NCBI GenBank assembly: GCA_021776375.1
Contig: JAJFGA010000051.1
Location: 62,001-126,000 of the forward strand
Direction of reading: 5' to 3'
Source of the DNA: Hyphococcus sp.
GTDB taxonomy: Bacteria > Pseudomonadota > Alphaproteobacteria > Caulobacterales > Parvularculaceae
DNA: 64,000 nt
The translations under genes were made by a program, and so were the position numbers. This document shows positions 55,119 to 62,820 of this stretch, piece after piece. Below the pieces are notes generated by a model. The model ran no database searches and was not told the DNA's origin. It worked only from the letters and a program-made list of their open reading frames with translations. The stretch's first letter is position 1. Each line of letters opens with the position of its first letter.

Positions 55119-55673
55119 TTACGCCACTTTCTTACGACGGGCCGCAATCATGCCGCCAATACCTGAAAGGAACAAAAGCAGTGCGCCCGGAACCGGTATT
55201 TCGCCTACCTCAGCCAGAACGAGACCGGCGCCCTGTGTCGGATCATCAACGAACTGGCCAAGGAAAGTCGATGCATCGGAGAAAATCACCGAAACCATCA
55301 CACCAACCAAATCGGAAATAGCAACGCTGGCGGGGCCAGGCGAGAAATCCGGATCAATGCCACTCAATGTGAACGTGTCACCCGTGCCAAACGACGAAAA
55401 AGCGAATGACATGAGCGCCGTGTCTTCACCCGTCGGCGCGCCGGAAAGAACAGCTGTGCCGCCCGTAGAACCGATACCGTCCCAAATAATATTGCCCGCA
55501 GTGGCCGTTGAACCGTCAACGCTAAGGCTCGCAACCGACAGCGCTTCAGGGTTTGAGAAGGAAAAGTTGATAGAAAAACTGGTATCAGGACCAGATGTTG
55601 AACCCACGAATGCTGCATTCGCAGCACCTGTGATAGAGAAAATTGCGGCGATCGCCGCGACTACAAAACGCAT
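55119..55673 (-). CDS. Secreted protein with PEP-CTERM/VPLPA-like sorting tail
   Basis: 184 residues, with a signal peptide ending GAANAAF and SD GGGGGA. The mature part is Ser/Thr/Gly-rich and probably beta-structured, without a named domain. The tail has IPVPGA, a hydrophobic helix (LLLFLSGIGGMIA) and RRKKVA, the same tripartite form as the protein at 8253. Its sorting would need an exosortase that is not in this window. The function is unknown. Confidence 0.82.
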   Translation of the reverse strand: MRFVVAAIAAIFSITGAANAAFVGSTSGPDTSFSINFSFSNPEALSVASLSVDGSTATAGNIIWDGIGSTGGTAVLSGAPTGEDTALMSFAFSSFGTGDTFTLSGIDPDFSPGPASVAISDLVGVMVSVIFSDASTFLGQFVDDPTQGAGLVLAEVGEIPVPGALLLFLSGIGGMIAARRKKVA

Positions 55674-55980
55674 ATAAACGTCCCCCTACATAATGGTCAG
55701 CGGCGAATCCGCCACACCATATCCCACAAATATATCTTGCGAAAATTTAAGTCAATTGCGGTTAAAAAGATTTCCCAACAGACTCAGTTGCTTATGCAAT
55801 CGATATTCACAACTTCCGCCGTACGACTCGCGTCATTACACACGGCATGGTTGTGCTGCGGCGCGCGATTAGGGAATATCCGTTTCCGTACAGCTATGGC
55901 TTGTGTGGATTTTAACTTCGCGCTCTGAAACAACAGCGAACAGTCAAATTCCGCTTCGGCATGCGGCAGGGGAATCGAAA
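55674..55980. other. Divergent promoter region (no gene seen)
   Basis: 307 bases between the divergent PEP-CTERM-like and acid phosphatase genes. It starts AT-rich (55735-55800). I see no open frame, RNA or repeat; it must hold the promoters of both genes. Confidence 0.6.
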
Positions 55981-56847
55981 ATGGGCAAGCAAACCGCCAA
56001 GATTACAAGCCATTTGAACGCACTCTTCGTTGCTGTAGCGACATGCGCTGCACTCGCTGGTTGCGCCAGCGGTCCGACGCCGGACGACCGGCTCAATGCA
56101 ACGTTGTGGATGCAACAGGCGGTGGAATACAAGGCGACGACGGACAGCGTTTATGCGCTCGCGTCCATCCGCCTCACTGAGGCGCTCGCCGATCCCGCCT
56201 GGACCGCTGTGCCGAATATTCAGAGCGGCGATCTCAGCGACTTACCGCCGGCGATCATTCTCGATGCGGACGAAACCGTTCTCGACAATTCCGCTTATCA
56301 GGCGGGACTCATTAAGACCGGTGATGTCTACTCCTCTGAAAGCTGGAACGCCTTCGCGAATGCTGCGGTTTCAGGCGCGGTCCCCGGCGCTGTCGCGTTT
56401 ACGCAGGCGGCGGCGGCTAGCGGCGTTAAGGTCTTTTACGTCACCAATCGCGACGTCGTTACCGAGGAAGCCACGGCGAGGAACCTCGCCGCGCTCGGCT
56501 TCCCCATGGGAGGCAACGTCGATACTTTGATGACAAAGAACGAGCAGCCCAACTGGACCTCGAAAAAGGGAACGCGCCGCGCCGCCGTTGCGAAAAACTA
56601 CCGCGTCCTGCTTCTCCTAGGCGATAATTTCGGCGACTTCACCGACGATTATAGCGGCTCGCCGGAAGAGCGCCGCGCCGTCTATGAAGCCCATAGCGCG
56701 CATTGGGGCCGCGACTGGCTGATGCTGCCGAACCCGGCCTATGGCTCATGGGAAGCGGCGGCTTTCGGCGGCGACTACGCCCTCTCCGAGGAAGAAAAGC
56801 GCCGCCGCAAGATCGACCGCCTCACCGGCTGGACGGTTAACGAATAG
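55981..56847 (+). CDS. Class C acid phosphatase lipoprotein (e(P4)-like, HAD superfamily)
   Basis: 288 residues from the ATG at 55981 (AGGGGAATCGAAA upstream; the frame opens at 55903). A lipobox ends LAGC, so it is an outer-membrane or periplasmic lipoprotein. The class C signature is ILDADETVLDNSAYQ, which includes the catalytic Asp pair at about 93-95. VTNRD and LLLGDNFGDFTD complete the DDDD active site. The family dephosphorylates nucleotides such as NMN and other monophosphates outside the cell. Confidence 0.93.
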   Translation: MGKQTAKITSHLNALFVAVATCAALAGCASGPTPDDRLNATLWMQQAVEYKATTDSVYALASIRLTEALADPAWTAVPNIQSGDLSDLPPAIILDADETVLDNSAYQAGLIKTGDVYSSESWNAFANAAVSGAVPGAVAFTQAAAASGVKVFYVTNRDVVTEEATARNLAALGFPMGGNVDTLMTKNEQPNWTSKKGTRRAAVAKNYRVLLLLGDNFGDFTDDYSGSPEERRAVYEAHSAHWGRDWLMLPNPAYGSWEAAAFGGDYALSEEEKRRRKIDRLTGWTVNE

Positions 56848-56903
56848 GCGAGGCGCCTGCGCAGGACGCTTTACGAATAGCGTGCTCGCTCTACAACGTC
56901 CCC

Positions 56904-58439
56904 ATGCCCTGGGACAAAGAACGCGAAGAATTAAACCGCCGCCAAAAGCTCGCCGAGAAGATGGGCGGGGAGGAAAAGCTTGAGCGCCAGAAGGCCCGCG
57001 GCAAGCTTGATGCGCGCGAACGTTTGCGCCGCCTCACCGACAAAAACTCCTTCCGCGAGATTGGCAAGATCGCCGGCAGGGGGAGTTACGATGAGGCGGG
57101 CGACTTAGAAGACTTCTCGCCATCGAATTTCATTTTCGGCCGGGGGCGGATCAATGGCGCGCCCGTCGTCGCCAGCGCCGATGATTTCACGGTGCGCGGC
57201 GGCGCGGCGGACGCTGCGATCCACCGCAAATTCGCTATGGCCGAGCAGATGGCCCATGAGTTGAAGCTCCCGCTCATCCGCATGATTGACGGCACGGGCG
57301 GCGGCGGCTCGGTCAAAATGCTCGAAGATATGGGGTTCACATACGTCCCGTTCGTGCCCGGCTGGGAGCATGTGGTTGAAAACCTCAAAACCGTGCCGGT
57401 TGTCGCGCTCGCGCTTGGGCCCACGGCGGGGCTCGGCGCGGCGCGCATGGTCGCGAGCCATTATTCGGTGATGGTGCGTGGGCTTAGCCAGATTTTCACC
57501 GCCGGCCCCGCCGTCGTTGCAGGCATGGGCCCAAATTCCGCAAATGGAAGCAATGCTCTCGACAAAGAGCAATTGGGCGGCGTCGATATCCACACCCGCA
57601 ACGGCGTCATCGACGATGAAGCGGAAAGCGAGGATGAAGCCTTTGAGATGGCGCGGGCGTTCCTATCCTATTTGCCTGCACATACAGGCGCGCGGGCGCT
57701 GCGCACAACGCCCCATGACAGACCGAACCGCAAAGAAGAAAAGCTACTTTCCGCCGTGCCGGAGAACAGCCGCGAAGCCTATTCCATGCGCAAAATTCTG
57801 GAGATGATCGCCGATAAGGGCTCGGTCTTTGAAATGGGCAAGCGCTGGGGCCGCGCAACGATTACCGCCTTTGCCCGGCTCAACGGCTGGCCGGTCGCGG
57901 TGCTGGCATCTGACCCCACCTTTCTCGGCGGCTCATGGACGGCGGACACGGCGGAAAAAGCAAAACGATTTATTTCCCTTGCAGAGCTATTCCGCCTGCC
58001 AGTTGTCCATCTCGTTGACAATCCGGGCTTCATGATCGGGCTTGAGGCGGAAAAAGCCGCCACGATCCGCCGCGGCGTCGAAGCGATGAACGCGGTCTAT
58101 GAGGCGTCGGTTCCCTGGGCGAGCGTGATTATCCGCAAGGCTTACGGCGTCGCCGGCGCTGCGATGTCCGATCATACGCGGTTTCAATATCGCTTCGCCT
58201 GGCCGTCAGGCGACTGGGGCTCGCTCCCCATGGAAGGCGGCGTTGAGGTCGCCTACAAGGCGGAGCTTGAACGCGCCGACGACCCCGCCGCGATGCTAGC
58301 CGAAATCAAGGCGCGGCTCTCTAAAGTTACGTCGCCATTCCGCACGGCGGAGCAATTTCTCGTTGAGGACATAATCGACCCACGGGAGACGCGGCCGTTA
58401 TTATGTGAGTTTGCGGAACTGGCGCAGCGTTCGCTTTAA
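56904..58439 (+). CDS. Acyl-CoA carboxylase, carboxyltransferase (beta) subunit
   Basis: 511 residues, with the carboxyltransferase N- and C-domains. Motifs: ERQKARGKLDARERLRRL (about 25-42), DDFTVRGGA, DGTGGGGSVKMLE, GPTAGLGAARMVASHYSVMV, PTFLGGSWTADTAEKAKRFI, and NPGFMIGLEAEKAATIRRG with GVAGAAMS (in pieces). It transfers the carboxyl group from biotin to propionyl-, methylcrotonyl- or another acyl-CoA. The biotin carboxylase partner is not encoded in this window. The start lacks an obvious Shine-Dalgarno sequence. Confidence 0.93.
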   Translation: MPWDKEREELNRRQKLAEKMGGEEKLERQKARGKLDARERLRRLTDKNSFREIGKIAGRGSYDEAGDLEDFSPSNFIFGRGRINGAPVVASADDFTVRGGAADAAIHRKFAMAEQMAHELKLPLIRMIDGTGGGGSVKMLEDMGFTYVPFVPGWEHVVENLKTVPVVALALGPTAGLGAARMVASHYSVMVRGLSQIFTAGPAVVAGMGPNSANGSNALDKEQLGGVDIHTRNGVIDDEAESEDEAFEMARAFLSYLPAHTGARALRTTPHDRPNRKEEKLLSAVPENSREAYSMRKILEMIADKGSVFEMGKRWGRATITAFARLNGWPVAVLASDPTFLGGSWTADTAEKAKRFISLAELFRLPVVHLVDNPGFMIGLEAEKAATIRRGVEAMNAVYEASVPWASVIIRKAYGVAGAAMSDHTRFQYRFAWPSGDWGSLPMEGGVEVAYKAELERADDPAAMLAEIKARLSKVTSPFRTAEQFLVEDIIDPRETRPLLCEFAELAQRSL

Positions 58440-58450
58440 ATAAGTTTGCG

Positions 58451-59458
58451 CTAGGCAGCAGCGACAAAGCCCTCGTCGTCGCGTGGGCTGAACGCACCAC
58501 CATCAACGGCGCCTAGCGCTGTATACGGATTGTCAGGGTCGCTTGCAGCAAAAATACCGGCCGCATTTTCTGCGCCAGACTCAGTCTCTGCGACGCCAAA
58601 CGCACTAGCGCTGCCGCCCTCTTCTTCAGAACGCGCCTCTTCGCGCAACGCCTCAGTTTCGGCCTGGCGTTCGGCGCGCGCATCAGAGGTCGCCTGAATG
58701 ATCTGGGCTTGCGCGGCTTGCGCGATGGCGCGGTCCGGTCCTGATGGATCCGCCGGCGCCAATGCAGCTGCTGCGACGATGCGCATCTTGGCTATAGTCG
58801 CCTCGGGGCTGGCTTCCGGCGACATATCGATCGGCACCGCGCCGCCTATTGCATATTGCTGGCCGTCAGGACCTTTTTGAAAGGAAAAGGAAATCGCGCC
58901 GCCATGACGGCCCGCGGTATTTTTGTGTGCTTGCTCATGGGCGCGGACTTCGCGGTCGCGCGCCCTCAATTCCTGAACGGCCGCCTCTTCTTCTTTCGAA
59001 AGCTCGCCGAACCCGCGCTCTTCGTCGTGGGCCACTGCAACTTCTTCACTGGCAGCCTTCGTCTGATCGGCGAAATTCACGCGGGCTTTTTCCAGCCCCT
59101 CAGCAGTCTTAGCTCCAGCCTCAGCATTGGCAGCTTTGGCTTGCGTGGCGACGGCTTCCGGCGCCGGTGTCTGATCAGGCTTTTGTGCTGCGGTGGGATT
59201 TTCTCCGCCTTCACGCGTGGCCTCAATCGCGCTACGCACCACAGTGCCGGTAAGCGAACGGTCGCTCGCGGTCGGGATTGGCGCCGGGCGCTGGCTGACA
59301 TTAGCGTCATCAGCGCGCTGAGTTAACGATTGCTCGCCGAGTTGACGCAGCGCAGCGCCCGGATCATTTACCAACCGGTCGAGACCTTTGGCCTGCACGC
59401 CCGTCACCGCCAAAATCTGGCGCGAGGGGAATGCAGATATAGAACCGAATCCATCCAT
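58451..59458 (-). CDS. SprA-related protein (putative metalloprotease, CJM1_0395 family)
   Basis: 335 residues. The N-terminal half is low-complexity, rich in Ala, Glu and Gln. The SprA-related domain is at about 155-255: ELRARDREVRAHEQAHKNTAGRHGG, a HExxH-like motif (HEQAH), followed by ISFSFQKGPDGQQYAIGGAVPIDMSP in pieces and VAAAALAPADPSGPDRAIAQAA. The zinc motif is the main reason for the peptidase proposal. Its role and partners are unknown. It ends 11 bases after the carboxyltransferase gene, which is convergent. Confidence 0.88.
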   Translation of the reverse strand: MDGFGSISAFPSRQILAVTGVQAKGLDRLVNDPGAALRQLGEQSLTQRADDANVSQRPAPIPTASDRSLTGTVVRSAIEATREGGENPTAAQKPDQTPAPEAVATQAKAANAEAGAKTAEGLEKARVNFADQTKAASEEVAVAHDEERGFGELSKEEEAAVQELRARDREVRAHEQAHKNTAGRHGGAISFSFQKGPDGQQYAIGGAVPIDMSPEASPEATIAKMRIVAAAALAPADPSGPDRAIAQAAQAQIIQATSDARAERQAETEALREEARSEEEGGSASAFGVAETESGAENAAGIFAASDPDNPYTALGAVDGGAFSPRDDEGFVAAA

Positions 59459-59557
59459 AATAGACTAGTTTTACCACGCAATAATCAATAAATGATTATT
59501 GCCGAAGTGTTAAAGTCTGCCGTTAAAATTTTCACCACAGTAGAAACTTTCGACCCA

Positions 59558-60307
59558 CTACTCCACCTTCACCGCCAACGTATCGTGATGGCCGGAAATT
59601 AGTGAACGGAGATAAAAAGAAATATCGCTGCGGCCTTTGAAACCTGCATTCTTTGCCGCCTGTTCTTTTTCTTCATCCGTTGCAGAGGCCGGCGCGGCGA
59701 ACGCCACGAGGTTTTTGTGAAAGCCTATGGTGAAGACATCAACATCTGAGCCTGCGGCGCGACGAAATATCATGTTGGTGGTCTGGCCGGTTGCGTCGAG
59801 ATAAGTGTTTTCCATGCGTCGTTGGCCGACGAGTTCGCCAGTCTTGCCGGGCGCGGCGTGAAACATCTCGATATGAAAAAAACCGTTCTCAGCAAATTCG
59901 CGTTCCATCTCCGCCAGGGGCGGCCCATAGGCGAAGTGATCTTCCTGAAATGCAACCATGGCAAAACCCGGCGCGGCTTGCGCGCCATATTTCTCCCTTG
60001 CGGCCGCTCGTCGTTTGGTTTTCGATTTTGAATGATACGCCGTCCAACTTTCCATCGGCTCTATCTTCAACAGATCCCATTGATCGCCTTGGCTATGGCG
60101 CATCACAAAGGGCGGGTGCTCGCCGGCTTCTTTGAAATAATCCGAGGCCTTCATCTCCGCGATCCAATCCAAGAGCCCCTCCAGCTTGCCGGTCTCGGCG
60201 CGCACGGTTGAAACGCGATAGAGATAATCACCTTCGCGTTGGAGTGCATTTGCCGGCGCCAACATTGCGGCGCCAAGCAGGATGAGCATTGCCAATCGGA
60301 TAATCAT
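59558..60307 (-). CDS. Secreted hypothetical protein
   Basis: 249 residues with a signal peptide ending APANALQ. The mature domain is probably made of two alpha/beta repeats of the dimeric barrel type (LYRVSTVRAE and FFHIEMFHAAPGKTGELVGQR), but I do not recognise a named family. The stop codon of mutY overlaps its start by 4 bases, so it is the second gene of the mutY operon. The function is unknown. Confidence 0.75.
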   Translation of the reverse strand: MIIRLAMLILLGAAMLAPANALQREGDYLYRVSTVRAETGKLEGLLDWIAEMKASDYFKEAGEHPPFVMRHSQGDQWDLLKIEPMESWTAYHSKSKTKRRAAAREKYGAQAAPGFAMVAFQEDHFAYGPPLAEMEREFAENGFFHIEMFHAAPGKTGELVGQRRMENTYLDATGQTTNMIFRRAAGSDVDVFTIGFHKNLVAFAAPASATDEEKEQAAKNAGFKGRSDISFYLRSLISGHHDTLAVKVE

Positions 60308-61389
60308 TTTTCAAACCCCTTTGTTGTCAGCGCCAAATCTAGCGCCTTTTTCATGACGGTGGGAAGCCGCGCTTGCTTCGGTGCAATCCATTGCTGTTCG
60401 CGCGTGCGTCGAAAACCCTTTGGCGCCCTCCCGACATAGACATCGAGCGTCAGGTGAAAATGCGTGAATATATGTGTGACGTCTCCCGCACGGCGCCATT
60501 TCGCCACCGCCGGCGCATCAGTGACAGTTTTTCCTAATTTATCCGTCCACGGACCTCCAGGCAGACCAAGCATGCCGCCGAGCAACCCTTTTTCCGGCCG
60601 GCGCTCAAACAGAATTTCGCCTTTCGCATTGACCAGCGCGAAGACAGCACCCTTGCGCAATGGCTTTGGTTTCTTCGCCGGCTTGACCGGAAAGTCTTCG
60701 GCGCGACCGAGGCGCTGCGCGGCGCAATGATTGATCAGCGGACAGGCGGAACAGTTCGGCGCCCGGGGCCTACATACGCCGGCGCCCAAATCCATCAGCC
60801 CTTGCGCAAAGTCGCCGCTGCGCTGCTGCGGCCAGATGGCGCCGGCGCGCTGTTTGATCCGCGCTTTGGCGACCGGCAGCGGCTCGTCGATTGCAAAAAA
60901 CCTCGCAACAATGCGCTCAATATTGCCGTCAACCACCACCGCCGGCTGGTCAAACGCAATCGCTGCAATCGCGGCGGCGGTATAGTCGCCAATACCAGGA
61001 AGCGCCTTTAACGCATCTTCCGTATAGGGAAATTCTCCGCCATGCTCGCCGTCGATAATGCTCGCGCATTTGTGGAGATTGCGCGCCCTTGCATAATAGC
61101 CAAGCCCCGCCCATTCGCCGAGTACATCGTCAGCTTCGGCCGCCGCCATAGCGCCGACATCCGGCCAGCGCGCCAGAAATTTTAAAAACCGCGGCGCCAC
61201 GCTCGCAACCGTCGTCTGCTGCAACATGATTTCAGACAGCCACACCGCGTAAGGGTCAGGCTTTTGTCCAGCCTTGCGCAGATGCGGGCCGACCCGCCAT
61301 GGCAGCGTGCGCGCATTGGCGTCGTACCAGCGCAACAGCGCTCCGGCGATTTGGGAAATGTTTTTCGCGCCGCGCGTTTCATAGACCAT
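60304..61389 (-). CDS. mutY: Adenine DNA glycosylase MutY
   Basis: 361 residues from the ATG at 61389; the longer frame to 61476 overlaps the divergent gene. The catalytic Glu53 lies in EIMLQQTT, the helix-hairpin-helix in LPGIGDYTAAAIAAIAFDQPAVVVDGN (Asp154, in pieces). The 4Fe-4S cluster cysteines are Cys206, 213, 216 and 222 (C-x6-C-x2-C-x5-C). The C-terminal NUDIX-like domain recognises 8-oxoguanine. It removes adenine paired with 8-oxoG. The order mutY / DUF721 / dsbA-like / smc is typical in alphaproteobacteria. Confidence 0.96.
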   Translation of the reverse strand: MVYETRGAKNISQIAGALLRWYDANARTLPWRVGPHLRKAGQKPDPYAVWLSEIMLQQTTVASVAPRFLKFLARWPDVGAMAAAEADDVLGEWAGLGYYARARNLHKCASIIDGEHGGEFPYTEDALKALPGIGDYTAAAIAAIAFDQPAVVVDGNIERIVARFFAIDEPLPVAKARIKQRAGAIWPQQRSGDFAQGLMDLGAGVCRPRAPNCSACPLINHCAAQRLGRAEDFPVKPAKKPKPLRKGAVFALVNAKGEILFERRPEKGLLGGMLGLPGGPWTDKLGKTVTDAPAVAKWRRAGDVTHIFTHFHLTLDVYVGRAPKGFRRTREQQWIAPKQARLPTVMKKALDLALTTKGFEK

Positions 61390-61417
61390 CGCTTGCCTGT
61401 ATGGTGGCGCAGAGCCA

Positions 61418-61888
61418 ATGCGTAAAGCCGTCATGACCTTTAAGACCACCAGACCCGTCCGCCGCGCTGCGCCCAATATCGGCCGCGCCAGCGCTTCGGT
61501 GTTCTCGCGGCTGTTGAAAAAAACCAGCTATGCCGATCCGGGTTTATGCGATCATTGGCCGAATATTGCCGGATCGGAGATCGCAGCCCTGTGCCGGCCG
61601 GGTCGGCTCACCGGACGCGGCCCCGGCCGAACGCTGGAAATCCACACCCCCTCAGGCGCCGCCGCCGCCCAGCTGCAAATGCAGACCGAGGCGCTAAAGG
61701 CCCGTGTTAACCGCTATCTCGGGCCTGGCGCGGTCGACCGCATCACCATCATCCAGTCGGCGGTTCCTGCCCAACTTCCGTCTGGGCAAAGCCAGCCGGA
61801 GCCTCAAGGTAGCCCCGATGACACCCCTTTAGGGTCAGCGCTTTCGTCATTTCGCGCTGCGATAAATCGCAAAAACGGCGGGAAATAA
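61418..61888 (+). CDS. DUF721 family protein, DciA-like
   Basis: 156 residues; the ATG at 61433 is a possible second start, and there is no clear SD. The DUF721 domain (about 20-115) shows WPNIAGSEIAALCRPGRL and LEIHTPSGAAAAQLQMQTEALKARVNRYLG in pieces. Related DciA proteins help load the replicative helicase DnaB in bacteria without DnaC. The C-terminal tail is disordered. It is divergent from mutY across 28 bases and lies in the standard synteny mutY / DUF721 / dsbA-like / smc. Confidence 0.9.
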   Translation: MRKAVMTFKTTRPVRRAAPNIGRASASVFSRLLKKTSYADPGLCDHWPNIAGSEIAALCRPGRLTGRGPGRTLEIHTPSGAAAAQLQMQTEALKARVNRYLGPGAVDRITIIQSAVPAQLPSGQSQPEPQGSPDDTPLGSALSSFRAAINRKNGGK

Positions 61889-61995
61889 CGACGATTGAGG
61901 GCTTGCGCCGGGCGGCGCCTTACGCGATTTTGCACTAAACCCGGCGCAACTGCGCCAACGCCGATTTTCTGCGTCGCCGACGCCGCTGCACTCTA

Positions 61996-62700
61996 ATGAA
62001 AGGCCTGCCCGTGATGTTGTTTTCCGCCCTCGCTCTCCGCCCCGCCTATATCGCCATTGGCGCAGCAGCGCTCGCGCTGGCCGCATGCGGCGGCGCCTCC
62101 TCCGACGAAGCCGCCAATAGCGCCGGCGCCGAGACCATTAACGACAGCGTAACCGGTGCATTTGCGGAAATGACCCGCGGCACAGCCGACGCCGCCGTAC
62201 TGGTGATTGAGTACGCTTCCGTCACGTGCCCACATTGCGCGACCTTCCATGAACAGGTCTATCCGGCGATCAAGGAAAACTACATCGACACCGGCAAGGT
62301 GCGTTTCGTGTTTCGGGAATTCCCGACAGCACCGGCGAACCTTTCCATCGCCGGCTCAATGCTGGCCCGATGCGCCGCTGATGAAGGCGGCATGGACGCC
62401 TATTTCCTACTTCTCGACTCTTTGTTTAAAACTCAAAAAACTTGGATATATGGAGAAAACCCGCGCACGGAACTGATCAAGATCGCCGCCCAGGCCGGAA
62501 TGAGCGAAGACGACCTTGATACCTGCATCAATCGGGAGGAATTGCTTGATTTTCTTAATGAAAATGTGAAGGTCGGGCGCGATAAATATGACATCCGATC
62601 GACGCCGAGTTTTGTCGTCAACGGAACCGTACGGCATTTTTCGTCGGTCGAGGAGATGTCCGCCGCGCTCGACGAAGCGATTGAAAAAGCGGGAGAATAA
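61996..62700 (+). CDS. DsbA-like thioredoxin-fold lipoprotein
   Basis: 234 residues. The signal peptide ends in a lipobox LALAAC near residue 32, so the protein is probably lipidated. The thioredoxin-like domain starts at about 65 with VLVIEYASVTCPHCATFHEQVYP in pieces; the redox motif is CPHC. The C-terminal part has the cis-proline region STPSFVVNGT. DsbA-like proteins of this type introduce or shuffle disulfides in the cell envelope. It lies between DUF721 and smc as in other alphaproteobacteria. Confidence 0.93.
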   Translation: MKGLPVMLFSALALRPAYIAIGAAALALAACGGASSDEAANSAGAETINDSVTGAFAEMTRGTADAAVLVIEYASVTCPHCATFHEQVYPAIKENYIDTGKVRFVFREFPTAPANLSIAGSMLARCAADEGGMDAYFLLLDSLFKTQKTWIYGENPRTELIKIAAQAGMSEDDLDTCINREELLDFLNENVKVGRDKYDIRSTPSFVVNGTVRHFSSVEEMSAALDEAIEKAGE

Positions 62701-62710
62701 GTTTCCCCAG

Positions 62711-62738
62711 GCCCTCACGCTCCGGTTGGCTTGAGGGC
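62711..62738 (+). terminator. Possible hairpin between the DsbA-like gene and smc
   Basis: GCCCTCA and TGAGGGC form a 7-base-pair stem with a 14-base loop. There is no T-tract. It lies 11 bases after the DsbA-like stop and may only weaken read-through into smc. Confidence 0.35.
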
Positions 62739-62820
62739 AGAATCGGCAATCATTGTCACTAAACGTTAAAGGGCTATCCGGACTTGCGCGCGCCGGGGCC
62801 CAGCTTGCCGGGAAAACGCA

